A DNA stretch of 46,494 nucleotides from DASSWB01 sp035705495 (GTDB lineage: Bacteria; Bacteroidota; Bacteroidia; Flavobacteriales; Flavobacteriaceae), in NCBI GenBank assembly GCA_035705495.1, contig DASSWB010000119.1, positions 1 through 46,494 on the forward strand. The letters run 5' to 3'. This document shows positions 1 to 8,352 of the stretch, piece after piece. The position numbers and the translations under genes are program-made. How positions within the stretch are numbered: position 1 is the first letter of the stretch; the number at the start of each line of letters is the position of its first letter. The notes beneath the pieces were generated by a model. That model made no database searches and had not been told where the DNA came from. It saw only the letters and a list, made by a program, of their open reading frames with translations.

Positions 1-192
1 TGGGGCATATTCTTCCGTTCCCAATTCGTACACTCGGCTGACCTTTATTTCCTGTTTTTTTAATTGATTGGTAATGGTCGCTTCGACAACCAACAATTCT
101 TCCAGATTAGCTTCAGAATCCAACGGATAGGGTTCGGTGCAGGAAACACCCGCAACAAAAAAGATCAATATGTAAAACGTTGGTTTTTTCAA
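1..192 (-). CDS. DUF4249-type lipoprotein, N-terminal part only (cut by window edge)
   Basis: Only the first 64 codons are inside the window. The translation begins MKKPTFYILIFFVAGVSC, a lipoprotein signal peptide with a lipobox ending in Cys, followed by TEPYPLDSEANLEELLVVEA. It is nearly identical to the N-terminus of the gene at 206-1360: by eye the two stretches differ at about 15 of 200 bases. The start is a TTG at 192-190, as in that neighbour. It lies 13 bp after the neighbour's stop, so it is the last visible gene of the operon and the product of a recent tandem duplication. The family is known from Bacteroidetes; its members are surface or periplasmic lipoproteins of unknown function found next to TonB-dependent receptors. 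Confidence 0.85.
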   Translation of the reverse strand, partial: MKKPTFYILIFFVAGVSCTEPYPLDSEANLEELLVVEATITNQLKKQEIKVSRVYELGTEEYAP

Positions 193-205
193 TTTTCAAT
201 AAATT

Positions 206-1360
206 TTATTCTTCCCAAAAATCAGGTACTTCTGGTGAGCCAGACAAGGAACAATCTTTACACTCGGGTGTAACCATATAAAAAACACCATCAACCGCTT
301 CATAAAGTAACATTGTGTCGTTCTGGATATAATTGACTAATGTCCAATCACCAGGAGTTTCAATTTCACATTCAAAAAGATCCGGCAATTCCCCTCCATA
401 AAAATCTGCATAATCGAAATATATTCTTATTGAAGATTCCGAAACAACTTTGAACAATCCCATTACTTTTTCTTCAGAACCTGTCGCAGAAATATTTCCT
501 TTTATATATCCCGGTTGCGTCGGTGAAAGCATACTGCCTCCACCAGAAATATTTTGGTGCGCTTGATAAAATGCAAATGCCTCCAGGTCAATAACATATT
601 GGGTTACCAAAATACTGTACCTATGGGCGATGATGCCATTTGTTTTGGCTATAAATCTTATCGGAAATTCCTGTACCCGATCTTCAACTTGATCTTTTGT
701 TGATTTCAACATTATGCTGGGAGAAAATTTAGTGGCATAACATACTTCTTTATATTCATCTGTTTCATAAAACCCAAAAACAAAAGGAAAATCCAACTCA
801 TTTGTTGGGTATGCCCCTGCTTTAAAAGGACTCCAGTATTCTGCAATTATTTTGTAGGTTTCTTCATATTCAAAGCGGTAATAATTGGAAGTTCCCGTGG
901 GATCATAGCTATTCGCCTGTATTTCCAAACCTTCAACACCATCAACGGTTTCTGGGACTACCACAATATTTTCCAACTCTGTTTGCGTTGGTAAAACCTG
1001 TGGAGTGGATTTATATTCCGTTCCTCCTGAATTGATAAATAGTTGGTAAGTTCGTTCAGGCAATGCTTGAAAAGGCGCAACTGAGGTGAAAAATCCTTCT
1101 TCTTGATTGAATTCAAAGTCATAAGTATTTCCCGCATCGTCCTGCACATATACCTCAGCATCTGTTTCGGGAGCATATTCTTCCGTTCCCAATTCGTACA
1201 CTCGGCTGACCTTTATTTCCTGTTTTTTTAATTGATTGGTAATGGTCGCTTCAACAACCAATAATTCTTCCAAATTGGCCTCGTTATCCAACGGATAAGG
1301 TTCGGTGCAAGAAACAGCTGCAACAAAAAAGGTCAATATGTAAAACGTTGGTTTTTTCAA
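206..1360 (-). CDS. DUF4249 domain lipoprotein (copy 2)
   Basis: A 384-residue exported lipoprotein. The signal peptide MKKPTFYILTFFVAAVSC ends in a lipobox Cys at residue 18, followed by the TEPYPLD motif typical of DUF4249 proteins. The body is predicted beta-rich (LLVVEATITNQL, AEVYVQDDAGNTYDF), and the C-terminus carries a CxxC (CKDC) before GSPEVPDFWEE, shared with the next paralogue. The only sensible start is TTG at 1360; there is no ATG in frame near the signal peptide. It lies 13 bp behind the paralogue at 1374-2555 and is presumably co-transcribed with the TonB-dependent receptor. An accessory role at the receptor (ligand capture or plug) is inferred from context only. Confidence 0.85.
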   Translation of the reverse strand: MKKPTFYILTFFVAAVSCTEPYPLDNEANLEELLVVEATITNQLKKQEIKVSRVYELGTEEYAPETDAEVYVQDDAGNTYDFEFNQEEGFFTSVAPFQALPERTYQLFINSGGTEYKSTPQVLPTQTELENIVVVPETVDGVEGLEIQANSYDPTGTSNYYRFEYEETYKIIAEYWSPFKAGAYPTNELDFPFVFGFYETDEYKEVCYATKFSPSIMLKSTKDQVEDRVQEFPIRFIAKTNGIIAHRYSILVTQYVIDLEAFAFYQAHQNISGGGSMLSPTQPGYIKGNISATGSEEKVMGLFKVVSESSIRIYFDYADFYGGELPDLFECEIETPGDWTLVNYIQNDTMLLYEAVDGVFYMVTPECKDCSLSGSPEVPDFWEE

Positions 1361-1373
1361 TTTTCAATAAATT

Positions 1374-2555
1374 TTATTCTTCCCAAAAATCCGGTATTTC
1401 GGGAGAACCTAATGTTTTACAATCTCCGCATGAAGGAGGTACCATGATATAATCAGGAAATTCTACATCGTACAAAATCAGAGTATTATTCAAAATATGA
1501 TTTCTAAGTTCAAATGCCTCTCCCGGCGGGTGCATCGCAAGATCTTCACTGTTATAAGAGTATACTTCACATTCTAATAATTTTGGAGATTCGCCAAGAT
1601 AGTAATCATTAAATTTAATGAATTTTCTCTCAGAAGATTCAGAAACCACTTCAAAAAATCCTATAATTTTCCTTTCAGGGCTATTTTCTGAGATAATATT
1701 ACCGTTGATAAAGCCAGGTTGTGTTGGTGATAAGACATCGCCGCCAAGAGAAACATTTGCTAAAGTGGAATAATAAATATAAGCTTCATAATTCTGGACG
1801 TATTGGGTAATTTCAATACTGTACCTATGTTCAAGAATCCCATCATCCTTAGATATAAATCTTATGGGAAAATTCTCCACTCTATCTTCAAATAAATCAT
1901 TGGTACTGAACTGAAGAATCTTATCCGATTTTTTATTCACAAAACAAACCTCCTTATAATTTTCGGAAGGTTCCCACCAATGAATCCATCCATTATTTAG
2001 GGCACCGGCTTCTTTATTTGAATAGTACGGCGCTTTTACCTTATAGGTTTCCGTAAAATCGTATCTGTAATATACAGAGCTTCCTGTGGGGTCATAACTG
2101 CTCACTGAAACCTGCAGGCCTTCCACTCCATCTTTGGTAGTTGTCTCCACAGAAATTTCACCAATTTCGGTATGTTTAGGCAATGAGACAGCGGATGAAG
2201 CATACTCTTCCCCAGAATGATTAATGAATAATTGATATTCCCTTTCAGGAAAAGCTTGAAACATTTCGGTTGAAATATATGAGCTGTCAACCGGATAATA
2301 ATTGAAAGTATAAACTAGACCTGTATCATCCTTAACCTTAACCACTGCATCTGTAATGGGTGACGGTCCATCTTCTTCAAATCCATATGTACTGCTTATT
2401 TTTATTTTTTGAAATTTTAGCTTATTTGATATTTGTGCCTCTATAACTAAAAGTCCTTCAAAATTACTTTCAGTTTCCAAAGGATAAGGTTCTGTACAAG
2501 AGACAATAACCAGACATCCCAATAAAAAAAATATTTTGTTCAATTGTATGTTCAT
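1374..2555 (-). CDS. DUF4249 domain lipoprotein (copy 1)
   Basis: A 393-residue paralogue of the downstream gene with an ATG start. The signal peptide ends LGCLVIVSC, followed by TEPYPLETESNFEGLLVIEA. It shares with copy 2 the motifs EYQLFIN, SSYDPTGSSVYYRY, the block FPIRFISK, LSPTQPGFINGNI and the C-terminal CxxC plus GSPEIPDFWEE, but is clearly more diverged from copies 2 and 3 than those are from each other. This suggests an older duplication followed by a recent one. It is the first DUF4249 gene behind the receptor, 56 bp after it, the usual arrangement for this family. Ligand and exact role are unknown. Confidence 0.85.
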   Translation of the reverse strand: MNIQLNKIFFLLGCLVIVSCTEPYPLETESNFEGLLVIEAQISNKLKFQKIKISSTYGFEEDGPSPITDAVVKVKDDTGLVYTFNYYPVDSSYISTEMFQAFPEREYQLFINHSGEEYASSAVSLPKHTEIGEISVETTTKDGVEGLQVSVSSYDPTGSSVYYRYDFTETYKVKAPYYSNKEAGALNNGWIHWWEPSENYKEVCFVNKKSDKILQFSTNDLFEDRVENFPIRFISKDDGILEHRYSIEITQYVQNYEAYIYYSTLANVSLGGDVLSPTQPGFINGNIISENSPERKIIGFFEVVSESSERKFIKFNDYYLGESPKLLECEVYSYNSEDLAMHPPGEAFELRNHILNNTLILYDVEFPDYIMVPPSCGDCKTLGSPEIPDFWEE

Positions 2556-2611
2556 TAGTAATATTTAAAAGCGCATTTTAACCTTTCGAAAAATAGGGGA
2601 TATTAAAAATT

Positions 2612-5362
2612 TTAAAATTTAAAATTGTAAGTGATTGTTGGTACCGGAATAGAAAAAATCGAAGTTTTATAGCCTTTTATTTCTCCTTCTTCCGTAACGA
2701 AATAAACCGAATACGGATTGTTCCTTCCCAAAACATTATAAATTGAAATATTCCAGAAGCTGTGTGCCAGTTTTTTGATTTTATGGTTTCCTTCAATATT
2801 GACCCCTAAATCCAAACGATAATAATCTGGGATTCTGAAAGCATTTCGGTCACTGTACAAGGTATATTCAGCGTTTCCGTATTGGTAGGTTCCAACTGGA
2901 TAAGTAATTGGTCTTCCCGTCTGATAAATGAAATTTGCGGAAAAACTATACCTTTTTGTCAGTTTGTAATTCAAAACCAGACTCAAATCATGAGGTTTGT
3001 CAAAGTTTGATGGGAAATATTCCCCGTTGTTCACAATTTCTTCATTAAACTCGCTGTCCAGTTTTATAAAGGTACGGGAATAAGAATAACCCAACCACCC
3101 ATTTAACTTTCCTTCGGTTTTTTTCAATAGGAATTCAACGCCATAAGCTTTTCCTTTTCCTTGAAGCAATTCGGTTTCCAAATTTTCATTCAACAACAAT
3201 TGCGCTCCAACTTTGTAATCCATGATATCCTCCATGGATTTGTAATAACCTTCCAGACTGACCTGATAAATATCGGAATTGAAATTTTTGAACAACCCAA
3301 TGGAATATTGCCGTGAAGTTTGTGGCTTCACGTAATAATCGGAAAGCTTCCACGAATCGGTTGGCGATTGCGTGGTGTTACTGGAAAGTAAATGAATATA
3401 TTGCTTATTGGTATCGAAACTTCCTTTTATAGAAAAATCATCAGCAAATAAATATCTCGCAGATATACGGTATTCCAAACCTCCATAAGTTTTGATCACC
3501 TCATTTTCATCAAATTCCCGAACATCGATAACCGTTGCATCGCTCAGTGGTAAACCGGCTTCATATATTTGTTGTGAAGCTCCGCCCAGAGCTGCATAAA
3601 AGGAATATCTCAATCCTGCACTGAGCAATAATTCATCGCTTATTTTGTAAGAATCGGATAAAAACAATGCCGACTCCAGTCCTTTTTCATTTTCGACCCG
3701 CATACCTTCAAGTAATGAATTTGAATTTGTAGGTGCGAAGTTCCCAGGTTCAATTTGGTAAAGTTTTGTAGATAAACCATAAGTAAGATCGTGTTTATCA
3801 TTCAACTTGTGATCGAATTTCGTTTTGAACTGAGTTTCACTCAAACGATAATCAAACTCAAAAGCATTTGGATTATTTGGCTGATACTCGATTCCAAATT
3901 CATAACCTGAATGCGTCAAAATCACTTCTGATTTTAGGTCATCGTTGAATTTATGTTTCCAGTTCATTGAAACCAAGCTGTTGCTATACTTGTACAAAGA
4001 ATCAGAGGTAATACTGAATTTATCATGACTGTAATAACCGGTAGCCTCTACACTGTTGTTTTCATTCAAATCGTGCACATACTTTATCAATCCGTCGTAA
4101 AAGGAAGCTTCGCTGTTTTTCAGTTCCGGCTCATCGAGTTGTTTCAATATCCAGTCAGAATAAGTGGCCCTTCCACCAACCAAAACACTTGCTTTGTTTT
4201 TAATAATGGGAATACTTGCCGTTAAATTGGCAGTTACCGGTCCGATTCCTCCTTCACCGGAAAATTTTTCCATATCTGGTTTTTTGGTAGTAATATCAAA
4301 AACAGAAGAAAGCCTACCCCCAAATTCGGCCGGAATACTTCCTTTATAAATATCTGCCCCACCAATTAAATAAGCATTTACGGCAGAGAAAAATCCGAGG
4401 AAATGAAACGGATTGTAAATTACACCATTATCGAGCAATATGAGGTTTTGATCGGATTTTCCACCACGAACATTAAAACCAGCTGAACCTTCACCTGCAG
4501 TTTTTACTCCAGGCATAATAATCGCTGCCTTGAAAATATCCCTTTCCCCCAAAACCATGGGAATGGTTTTCATTTCTTCAATGTTAATACTTGTTACTCC
4601 CGTAACAGCACTTCTCACGTTTCGTTTACTTTCACCAGAAATGACCACCTCTCCCAACTGATTCACACTTTCCGTAAGATTGAAATTGAGCTCGCCATTG
4701 CTATAAACCATCAATTGTCGTGAATAAGGCTGAAAACCAACTGACGAAATTTCGAGCGTATTCAGACCAGTAGGTAACTTAATTTGATAGTGACCATCTT
4801 CATTGGTAACGGCGTTAATTGTTCCGTTTTGTGCTCTCACCGTTGCAAAAGGCACGGGAACACCTGTTTTTGTGTCGCGGACAAATCCAGTAATTTCAAA
4901 TAAGTTATTATTTTCTGTTTTACTTTCCTTGCCAATAAATGAAATGCGATCTGCATCCTGAGTTTCCGTTTCTACGTTTTCATATTGCTGGTAAAAAATA
5001 GGTGCCTTTTCTTCCGACACCGGTCCTTCACCAAAATAGTCAGACGGTAGATCATTATGGATTAGATTCCCTTTGGAAAGAATGACTCTATTTTCCAGAA
5101 TCAAAAAATTGAGTTTTGTACTCCGTAATACGTCGTATAAAATATCTTCCATGCTTTGGTTGATATAATTTTCCGAAATCAAAAAATCATCCTCTACCCA
5201 TGACGGATCAAAATAAAACCTGAAGTCGCTTTCTGCTTCTATGATATCGATGGCAGTCGACAAATTAACATTTTCGAAATTGAAAGAATACAATTGTTCT
5301 TGTTCTTGAGCTGTGGCCACAAAACCAACCAAAACCGAAATACACAATAAAAACTTTTTCAT
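2612..5362 (-). CDS. TonB-dependent outer-membrane receptor with STN and carboxypeptidase-regulatory-like domains
   Basis: A 916-residue outer-membrane receptor. Residues 1-18 are a signal peptide (MKKFLLCISVLVGFVATA). Residues about 24-95 are a secretin/TonB short N-terminal (STN) domain (YSFNFENVNLSTAIDII). About 155-235 is a carboxypeptidase-regulatory-like beta domain (ITGFVRDTKTGVPVPFATV). The plug follows, with NVRGGKSDQNLILLDNG, then a long barrel ending in the aromatic C-terminus TYNFKF. Such receptors import ligands across the outer membrane using TonB/ExbBD energy; the substrate cannot be read here. The ATG is 3 bp after the stop of the upstream exported protein, and DUF4249 lipoproteins follow. 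The STN domain normally implies signalling to a FecR/ECF pair, but none lies in this window. Confidence 0.93.
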   Translation of the reverse strand: MKKFLLCISVLVGFVATAQEQEQLYSFNFENVNLSTAIDIIEAESDFRFYFDPSWVEDDFLISENYINQSMEDILYDVLRSTKLNFLILENRVILSKGNLIHNDLPSDYFGEGPVSEEKAPIFYQQYENVETETQDADRISFIGKESKTENNNLFEITGFVRDTKTGVPVPFATVRAQNGTINAVTNEDGHYQIKLPTGLNTLEISSVGFQPYSRQLMVYSNGELNFNLTESVNQLGEVVISGESKRNVRSAVTGVTSINIEEMKTIPMVLGERDIFKAAIIMPGVKTAGEGSAGFNVRGGKSDQNLILLDNGVIYNPFHFLGFFSAVNAYLIGGADIYKGSIPAEFGGRLSSVFDITTKKPDMEKFSGEGGIGPVTANLTASIPIIKNKASVLVGGRATYSDWILKQLDEPELKNSEASFYDGLIKYVHDLNENNSVEATGYYSHDKFSITSDSLYKYSNSLVSMNWKHKFNDDLKSEVILTHSGYEFGIEYQPNNPNAFEFDYRLSETQFKTKFDHKLNDKHDLTYGLSTKLYQIEPGNFAPTNSNSLLEGMRVENEKGLESALFLSDSYKISDELLLSAGLRYSFYAALGGASQQIYEAGLPLSDATVIDVREFDENEVIKTYGGLEYRISARYLFADDFSIKGSFDTNKQYIHLLSSNTTQSPTDSWKLSDYYVKPQTSRQYSIGLFKNFNSDIYQVSLEGYYKSMEDIMDYKVGAQLLLNENLETELLQGKGKAYGVEFLLKKTEGKLNGWLGYSYSRTFIKLDSEFNEEIVNNGEYFPSNFDKPHDLSLVLNYKLTKRYSFSANFIYQTGRPITYPVGTYQYGNAEYTLYSDRNAFRIPDYYRLDLGVNIEGNHKIKKLAHSFWNISIYNVLGRNNPYSVYFVTEEGEIKGYKTSIFSIPVPTITYNFKF

Positions 5363-5365
5363 ACT

Positions 5366-6106
5366 TTAAAATTCTTTCTTGTCGAGAAGATTGGACAGTT
5401 CGCGGAGTAACTTTTCATGAAAAAGAATTTCATTATTCTTGTTCAAGGTTTCGTTTGATTTGTAGAAGGATTTAATCTCTTTTTCAAATTCTGGAAAAAT
5501 GGAAATAAGATCATTTCTGGATGAAAAGGTAACATATTGATTATTATGAAATAAGAAATATTTGAATTCATCTTTGAACTCGTGATAAACCACATCATGA
5601 TCTGAGCGTTCCCGTAATTTTTTAATGTATTTGATATAAAGCACAAAATTGGGCTGTAAAGCAATTTTCTCGAAATATCCAGAGACATCCTTTGCTTCAA
5701 GGCCTGTGTTCAATTTATTTACATTCACAAAATGCCGGTTTTCAATCTCAAAAAAATCGACTTTGTCCTTAATCAATTCAATTCCCAAACCTCCCGAAGA
5801 TTGATTTGGGAAATAAACCAACACATCTTGGTAAAGTTCATATTTAAACAGATAACCGTAGTAGTCCTTACCGTCATAACGAACGCTGCCTATAAATTCC
5901 TGGTTTTTAAAATACCTGTCTTTGTCATTAATTACCCGAAACGGATTTTGATGAAAAGCACCATTGTTGATGCCTAGGTTTTCCTTGCCGAAAAGACTGT
6001 CGAATTCTTTGGTTAAAATCACCTTATCTTGTTGGGCAAAAAGCATCGTTGTATTTAACAAGAAAAAAGAAAACACAGAACAGCACAAAAAATGCTTGTT
6101 GGACAT
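5366..6106 (-). CDS. exported protein of unknown function, first gene of the receptor operon
   Basis: A 246-residue protein with a signal peptide (MSNKHFLCCSVFSFFLLNTTMLFA, then QQ) and no further membrane segment. I do not recognise the family. The mature part begins with a KVILTKEFDSLFGKENLGIN-like stretch and contains short aromatic, predicted beta segments (SVRYDGKDYYGYLFKYELY, YVTFSSRN), and ends in a charged helical region. Only AGT separates its stop from the ATG of the TonB-dependent receptor, so the two are almost certainly co-transcribed. It is probably a periplasmic partner of the receptor, by context only. Confidence 0.75.
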   Translation of the reverse strand: MSNKHFLCCSVFSFFLLNTTMLFAQQDKVILTKEFDSLFGKENLGINNGAFHQNPFRVINDKDRYFKNQEFIGSVRYDGKDYYGYLFKYELYQDVLVYFPNQSSGGLGIELIKDKVDFFEIENRHFVNVNKLNTGLEAKDVSGYFEKIALQPNFVLYIKYIKKLRERSDHDVVYHEFKDEFKYFLFHNNQYVTFSSRNDLISIFPEFEKEIKSFYKSNETLNKNNEILFHEKLLRELSNLLDKKEF

Positions 6107-6211
6107 ATTAAATTATTTGGAGTAATTAAAAATAAAAAATAAGATAAAAGGGGTAAATATAAGGTTTAAGCACGAAATCCTAATGTTTTCTTAAAATAAT
6201 TTCCAAACATT

Positions 6212-6922
6212 TCAACGAAAAATCTTATTCACGATCTCATTTTTCTTCAAATCCTGATAAAGCATTTTCACGTGCTTTGATGTTTTCACGATCTGGGTGA
6301 TGCTTTTTGTTTTTAAAAATCCGCGGTCAATGATAAAATCGACTTCTGGATTGCCTGAAGCAGTTTTGTGGTGCAACTGCCACAAATTTTCGGAGTTGAT
6401 TTCTTTATTTTTTTGAAACTCAAAAAACAATTCTTCACGTTGTTTTTTAATATTGTTGGAATAAAGTGGTGACGAAGACCAAATATGGCTTTTCAAATCC
6501 AATTGCTGAAAATATTTCTTTTTTCCGTCCCAAACCAATTCGTAGAAGCAAAGTTTTTCTTCAACATCAACAATAATTACCGTAAATGGTTCTATTCCGA
6601 AGAAATCATATCCATCAATAAACTCTTTAATATCGTCGGCCGCCAAAAATTCCTTGACCAATATTCCACGGCTCATTTTATAGGATTTCTCCCTTTTGTG
6701 TGGTTTAAACCCGCCGTTCAGCAAATTCACAACCCGATGATTTTCGTTCACGCCAATCCATGTCCCGCCAGCAAGTGCATCTTTCGGATAAAGCATTTTT
6801 TTGGAATTGAAAACATGGAAATCCGGTGCAGAAGTCTCGCGCGCCACCGCTTCATCCCGACTGGAAGTTAAGATAAAGGCATTTTTTTCGCTTTTTATGG
6901 GGACTAAGGTTACGGTGCACAT
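6212..6922 (-). CDS. NRDE family protein (TANGO2-like)
   Basis: A 236-residue protein beginning MCTVTLVP with Cys2, followed by the family's signature: ILTSSRDEAVAR (the NRDE-like motif, here SRDE), AGGTWIGVNENHRVVNLLNGG. NRDE/TANGO2 proteins resemble N-terminal nucleophile hydrolases, with Cys2 as the candidate nucleophile after Met removal. The bacterial substrate is unknown. Length is normal for the family. It is a single gene with 105 bp upstream of the receptor operon and 156 bp downstream of rpoD, whose terminator lies between them, so it is probably transcribed alone. No signal peptide, so cytoplasmic. Confidence 0.88.
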   Translation of the reverse strand: MCTVTLVPIKSEKNAFILTSSRDEAVARETSAPDFHVFNSKKMLYPKDALAGGTWIGVNENHRVVNLLNGGFKPHKREKSYKMSRGILVKEFLAADDIKEFIDGYDFFGIEPFTVIIVDVEEKLCFYELVWDGKKKYFQQLDLKSHIWSSSPLYSNNIKKQREELFFEFQKNKEINSENLWQLHHKTASGNPEVDFIIDRGFLKTKSITQIVKTSKHVKMLYQDLKKNEIVNKIFR

Positions 6923-6982
6923 AAATTAAAGTTTCATTCCATAAATCTAAGAAATTTAGGAAGAAACTTGTTTTCCAAAAAC

Positions 6983-7010
6983 AAAAAAACCCCGGTAATC
7001 ACTCCGGGGT
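6983..7010 (-). terminator. Rho-independent terminator of rpoD
   Basis: A GC-rich stem (ACCCCGG at 6989-6995 pairing with CCGGGGT at 7004-7010, 8-nt loop) is followed on the minus strand by a run of seven T. It lies 70 bp beyond the rpoD stop codon. Confidence 0.85.
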
Positions 7011-7078
7011 CATTCATCAATCAAAAAACGAACAGTTTTTTCAATTCGAAAAATCTGTTGTCATCTTCAATTCGGATT

Positions 7079-7942
7079 TTATCCTAAATATGTTTTCAGA
7101 ATTTTGCTTCTGGAAGTATGTTTCAATCTTCTGATCGCTTTTTCCTTAATTTGACGCACACGCTCTCTTGTCAAGTCGAATGTTTCACCAATTTCTTCCA
7201 AAGTCATTGGATGCTGATCTCCCAAACCAAAATACAAACGAATTACATCAGCTTCACGCGGAGTTAAAGTTTCCAAAGCCCTTTCAATCTCTGTACGCAA
7301 AGATTCGTGCAACAATTCCCTGTCGGGATTTGGAGATTCACCAGAACGCAATACATCGTAAAGGTTTGAATCCTCACCTTCAACCAACGGTGCGTCCATG
7401 GATACGTGACGACCGGAATTTTTCATCGATTCCTTCACGTCATTGATCGTCATGTCAAGTTCCTTGGCAATTTCCTCGGCACTTGGCGGACGCTCATTAC
7501 TTTGCTCCAAAAAAGCATAAGTCTTATTGATTTTATTGATCGAACCAATTTTGTTGAGTGGCAAACGCACAATACGGGATTGTTCGGCCAAAGCCTGCAA
7601 AATAGATTGCCTAATCCACCAAACCGCATACGAAATGAACTTAAAACCACGGGTTTCATCAAACCTTTTCGCAGCTTTTATAAGTCCCAAATTTCCTTCG
7701 TTAATCAAATCCGGAAGCGTTAAACCTTGGTTTTGGTATTGTTTAGAAACCGAAACAACAAATCGTAAATTCGCTTTTGTCAATTTTTCAAGTGCCCTGT
7801 CATCTCCCGCCTTAATCCTCTGCGCCAATTCTACCTCTTCATCTGCAGTAATAAGGTCAACTTTACCAATTTCTTGCAAATACTTATCCAGCGAAGCAGT
7901 CTCACGGTTCGTTACCTGCTTCGTAATTTTAAGTTGTCTCAT
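7079..7942 (-). CDS. rpoD: primary RNA polymerase sigma factor RpoD/SigA
   Basis: A 287-residue sigma-70 protein of the short Bacteroidetes type, without the acidic region 1.1 of proteobacterial RpoD. Region 1.2 is around residues 17-50 (SLDKYLQEIGKVDLITADEE). Region 2 has DLINEGNLGLIKAAKRFD and the -10 melting segment FISYAVWWIRQSI at about 100-125. Region 3 follows (SAEEIAKELDMTINDVKESM). Region 4.2 ends with LTRERVRQIKEKAIRRLK. It directs RNA polymerase to housekeeping promoters, which in this phylum have the form TTG(-33)/TAnnTTTG(-7); matches occur upstream of several genes in this window. Monocistronic, with its own terminator. Confidence 0.97.
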   Translation of the reverse strand: MRQLKITKQVTNRETASLDKYLQEIGKVDLITADEEVELAQRIKAGDDRALEKLTKANLRFVVSVSKQYQNQGLTLPDLINEGNLGLIKAAKRFDETRGFKFISYAVWWIRQSILQALAEQSRIVRLPLNKIGSINKINKTYAFLEQSNERPPSAEEIAKELDMTINDVKESMKNSGRHVSMDAPLVEGEDSNLYDVLRSGESPNPDRELLHESLRTEIERALETLTPREADVIRLYFGLGDQHPMTLEEIGETFDLTRERVRQIKEKAIRRLKHTSRSKILKTYLG

Positions 7943-8310
7943 CTAATTTTCTGAAATTTAATTTTGTTCGTGCTTGTAATAGTTATACGTAGGTTATTGA
8001 AAAAATGTTACAAAAAAATTTGACTTTCTTTTTTATTTTTAATTTTTTCCTCCTAACTTGCTAAGTTTCAGCAAAAAGGATGCCCAAAACGTTTTAAGAA
8101 AAACTATTTTTTTAAGGGCATTTGTTCTATTTGGGCGTTCCCACCGTAGCCTTCGGCGTAGGTGGGCGGGCTTTACGCTGCAATCTTTTTGCTCCTACGT
8201 CTCAAAAAGGATTTCCACTTCAATCCCTAACGCAAAAACCGTCTCCGTCAAGCTTTTCCAAAGTTTCAAACTTTGTAAAAGTTTACGAGAGCCAACAACC
8301 CAAAAATAAA
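7943..8310. other. intergenic region between rpoD and pnp
   Basis: About 370 bases without a convincing gene. The part next to rpoD (7943-8060) is AT-rich and must carry the rpoD promoter, but I find no exact TAnnTTTG box there. The part from about 8131 to 8243 is a GC-richer structured repeat, listed separately. Open frames across it on the plus strand have low-complexity, non-protein-like translations and are not called. Confidence 0.6.
8131..8243 (+). repeat. candidate dispersed noncoding element with UUCG-capped hairpin
   Basis: A stretch beginning GGGCGTTCCC carries a hairpin at 8140-8166 (CCCACC pairing with GGTGGG, a 3x3 internal loop, and CC-TTCG-GG at the tip). It is followed by GCTTTACGCTGCAATC and AAAAAGGATTTCCACTTCAA, ending CCCTAACGC. 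From memory this layout (GGGCGTT, then CTTT-CGCT-CAATC, then AAGGATTTCCA-TTCAATCCCT) recurs in many flavobacterial genomes between genes. It contains no plausible open frame. Function unknown. Confidence 0.5.
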
Positions 8311-8311
8311 A

Positions 8312-8334
8312 AAAAGAGGCCGAAGCCTCTTTTT
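8312..8334 (-). terminator. Rho-independent terminator of pnp
   Basis: Read on the minus strand, AGAGGC-TTCG-GCCTCT forms a stem with a UUCG tetraloop followed by eight T. The A-run on the other side means it could also work in the opposite direction. It starts 19 bp after the pnp stop. Confidence 0.9.
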
Positions 8335-8352
8335 AAAATATAAAAAATCTAT

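Noticed and set aside
8058..8309. Open frame of 83 codons on the plus strand between rpoD and pnp
   Set aside because: It runs through the structured repeat element, has no ribosome-binding site and gives a non-protein-like Arg/Ser-rich translation; a second frame is open over the same stretch.
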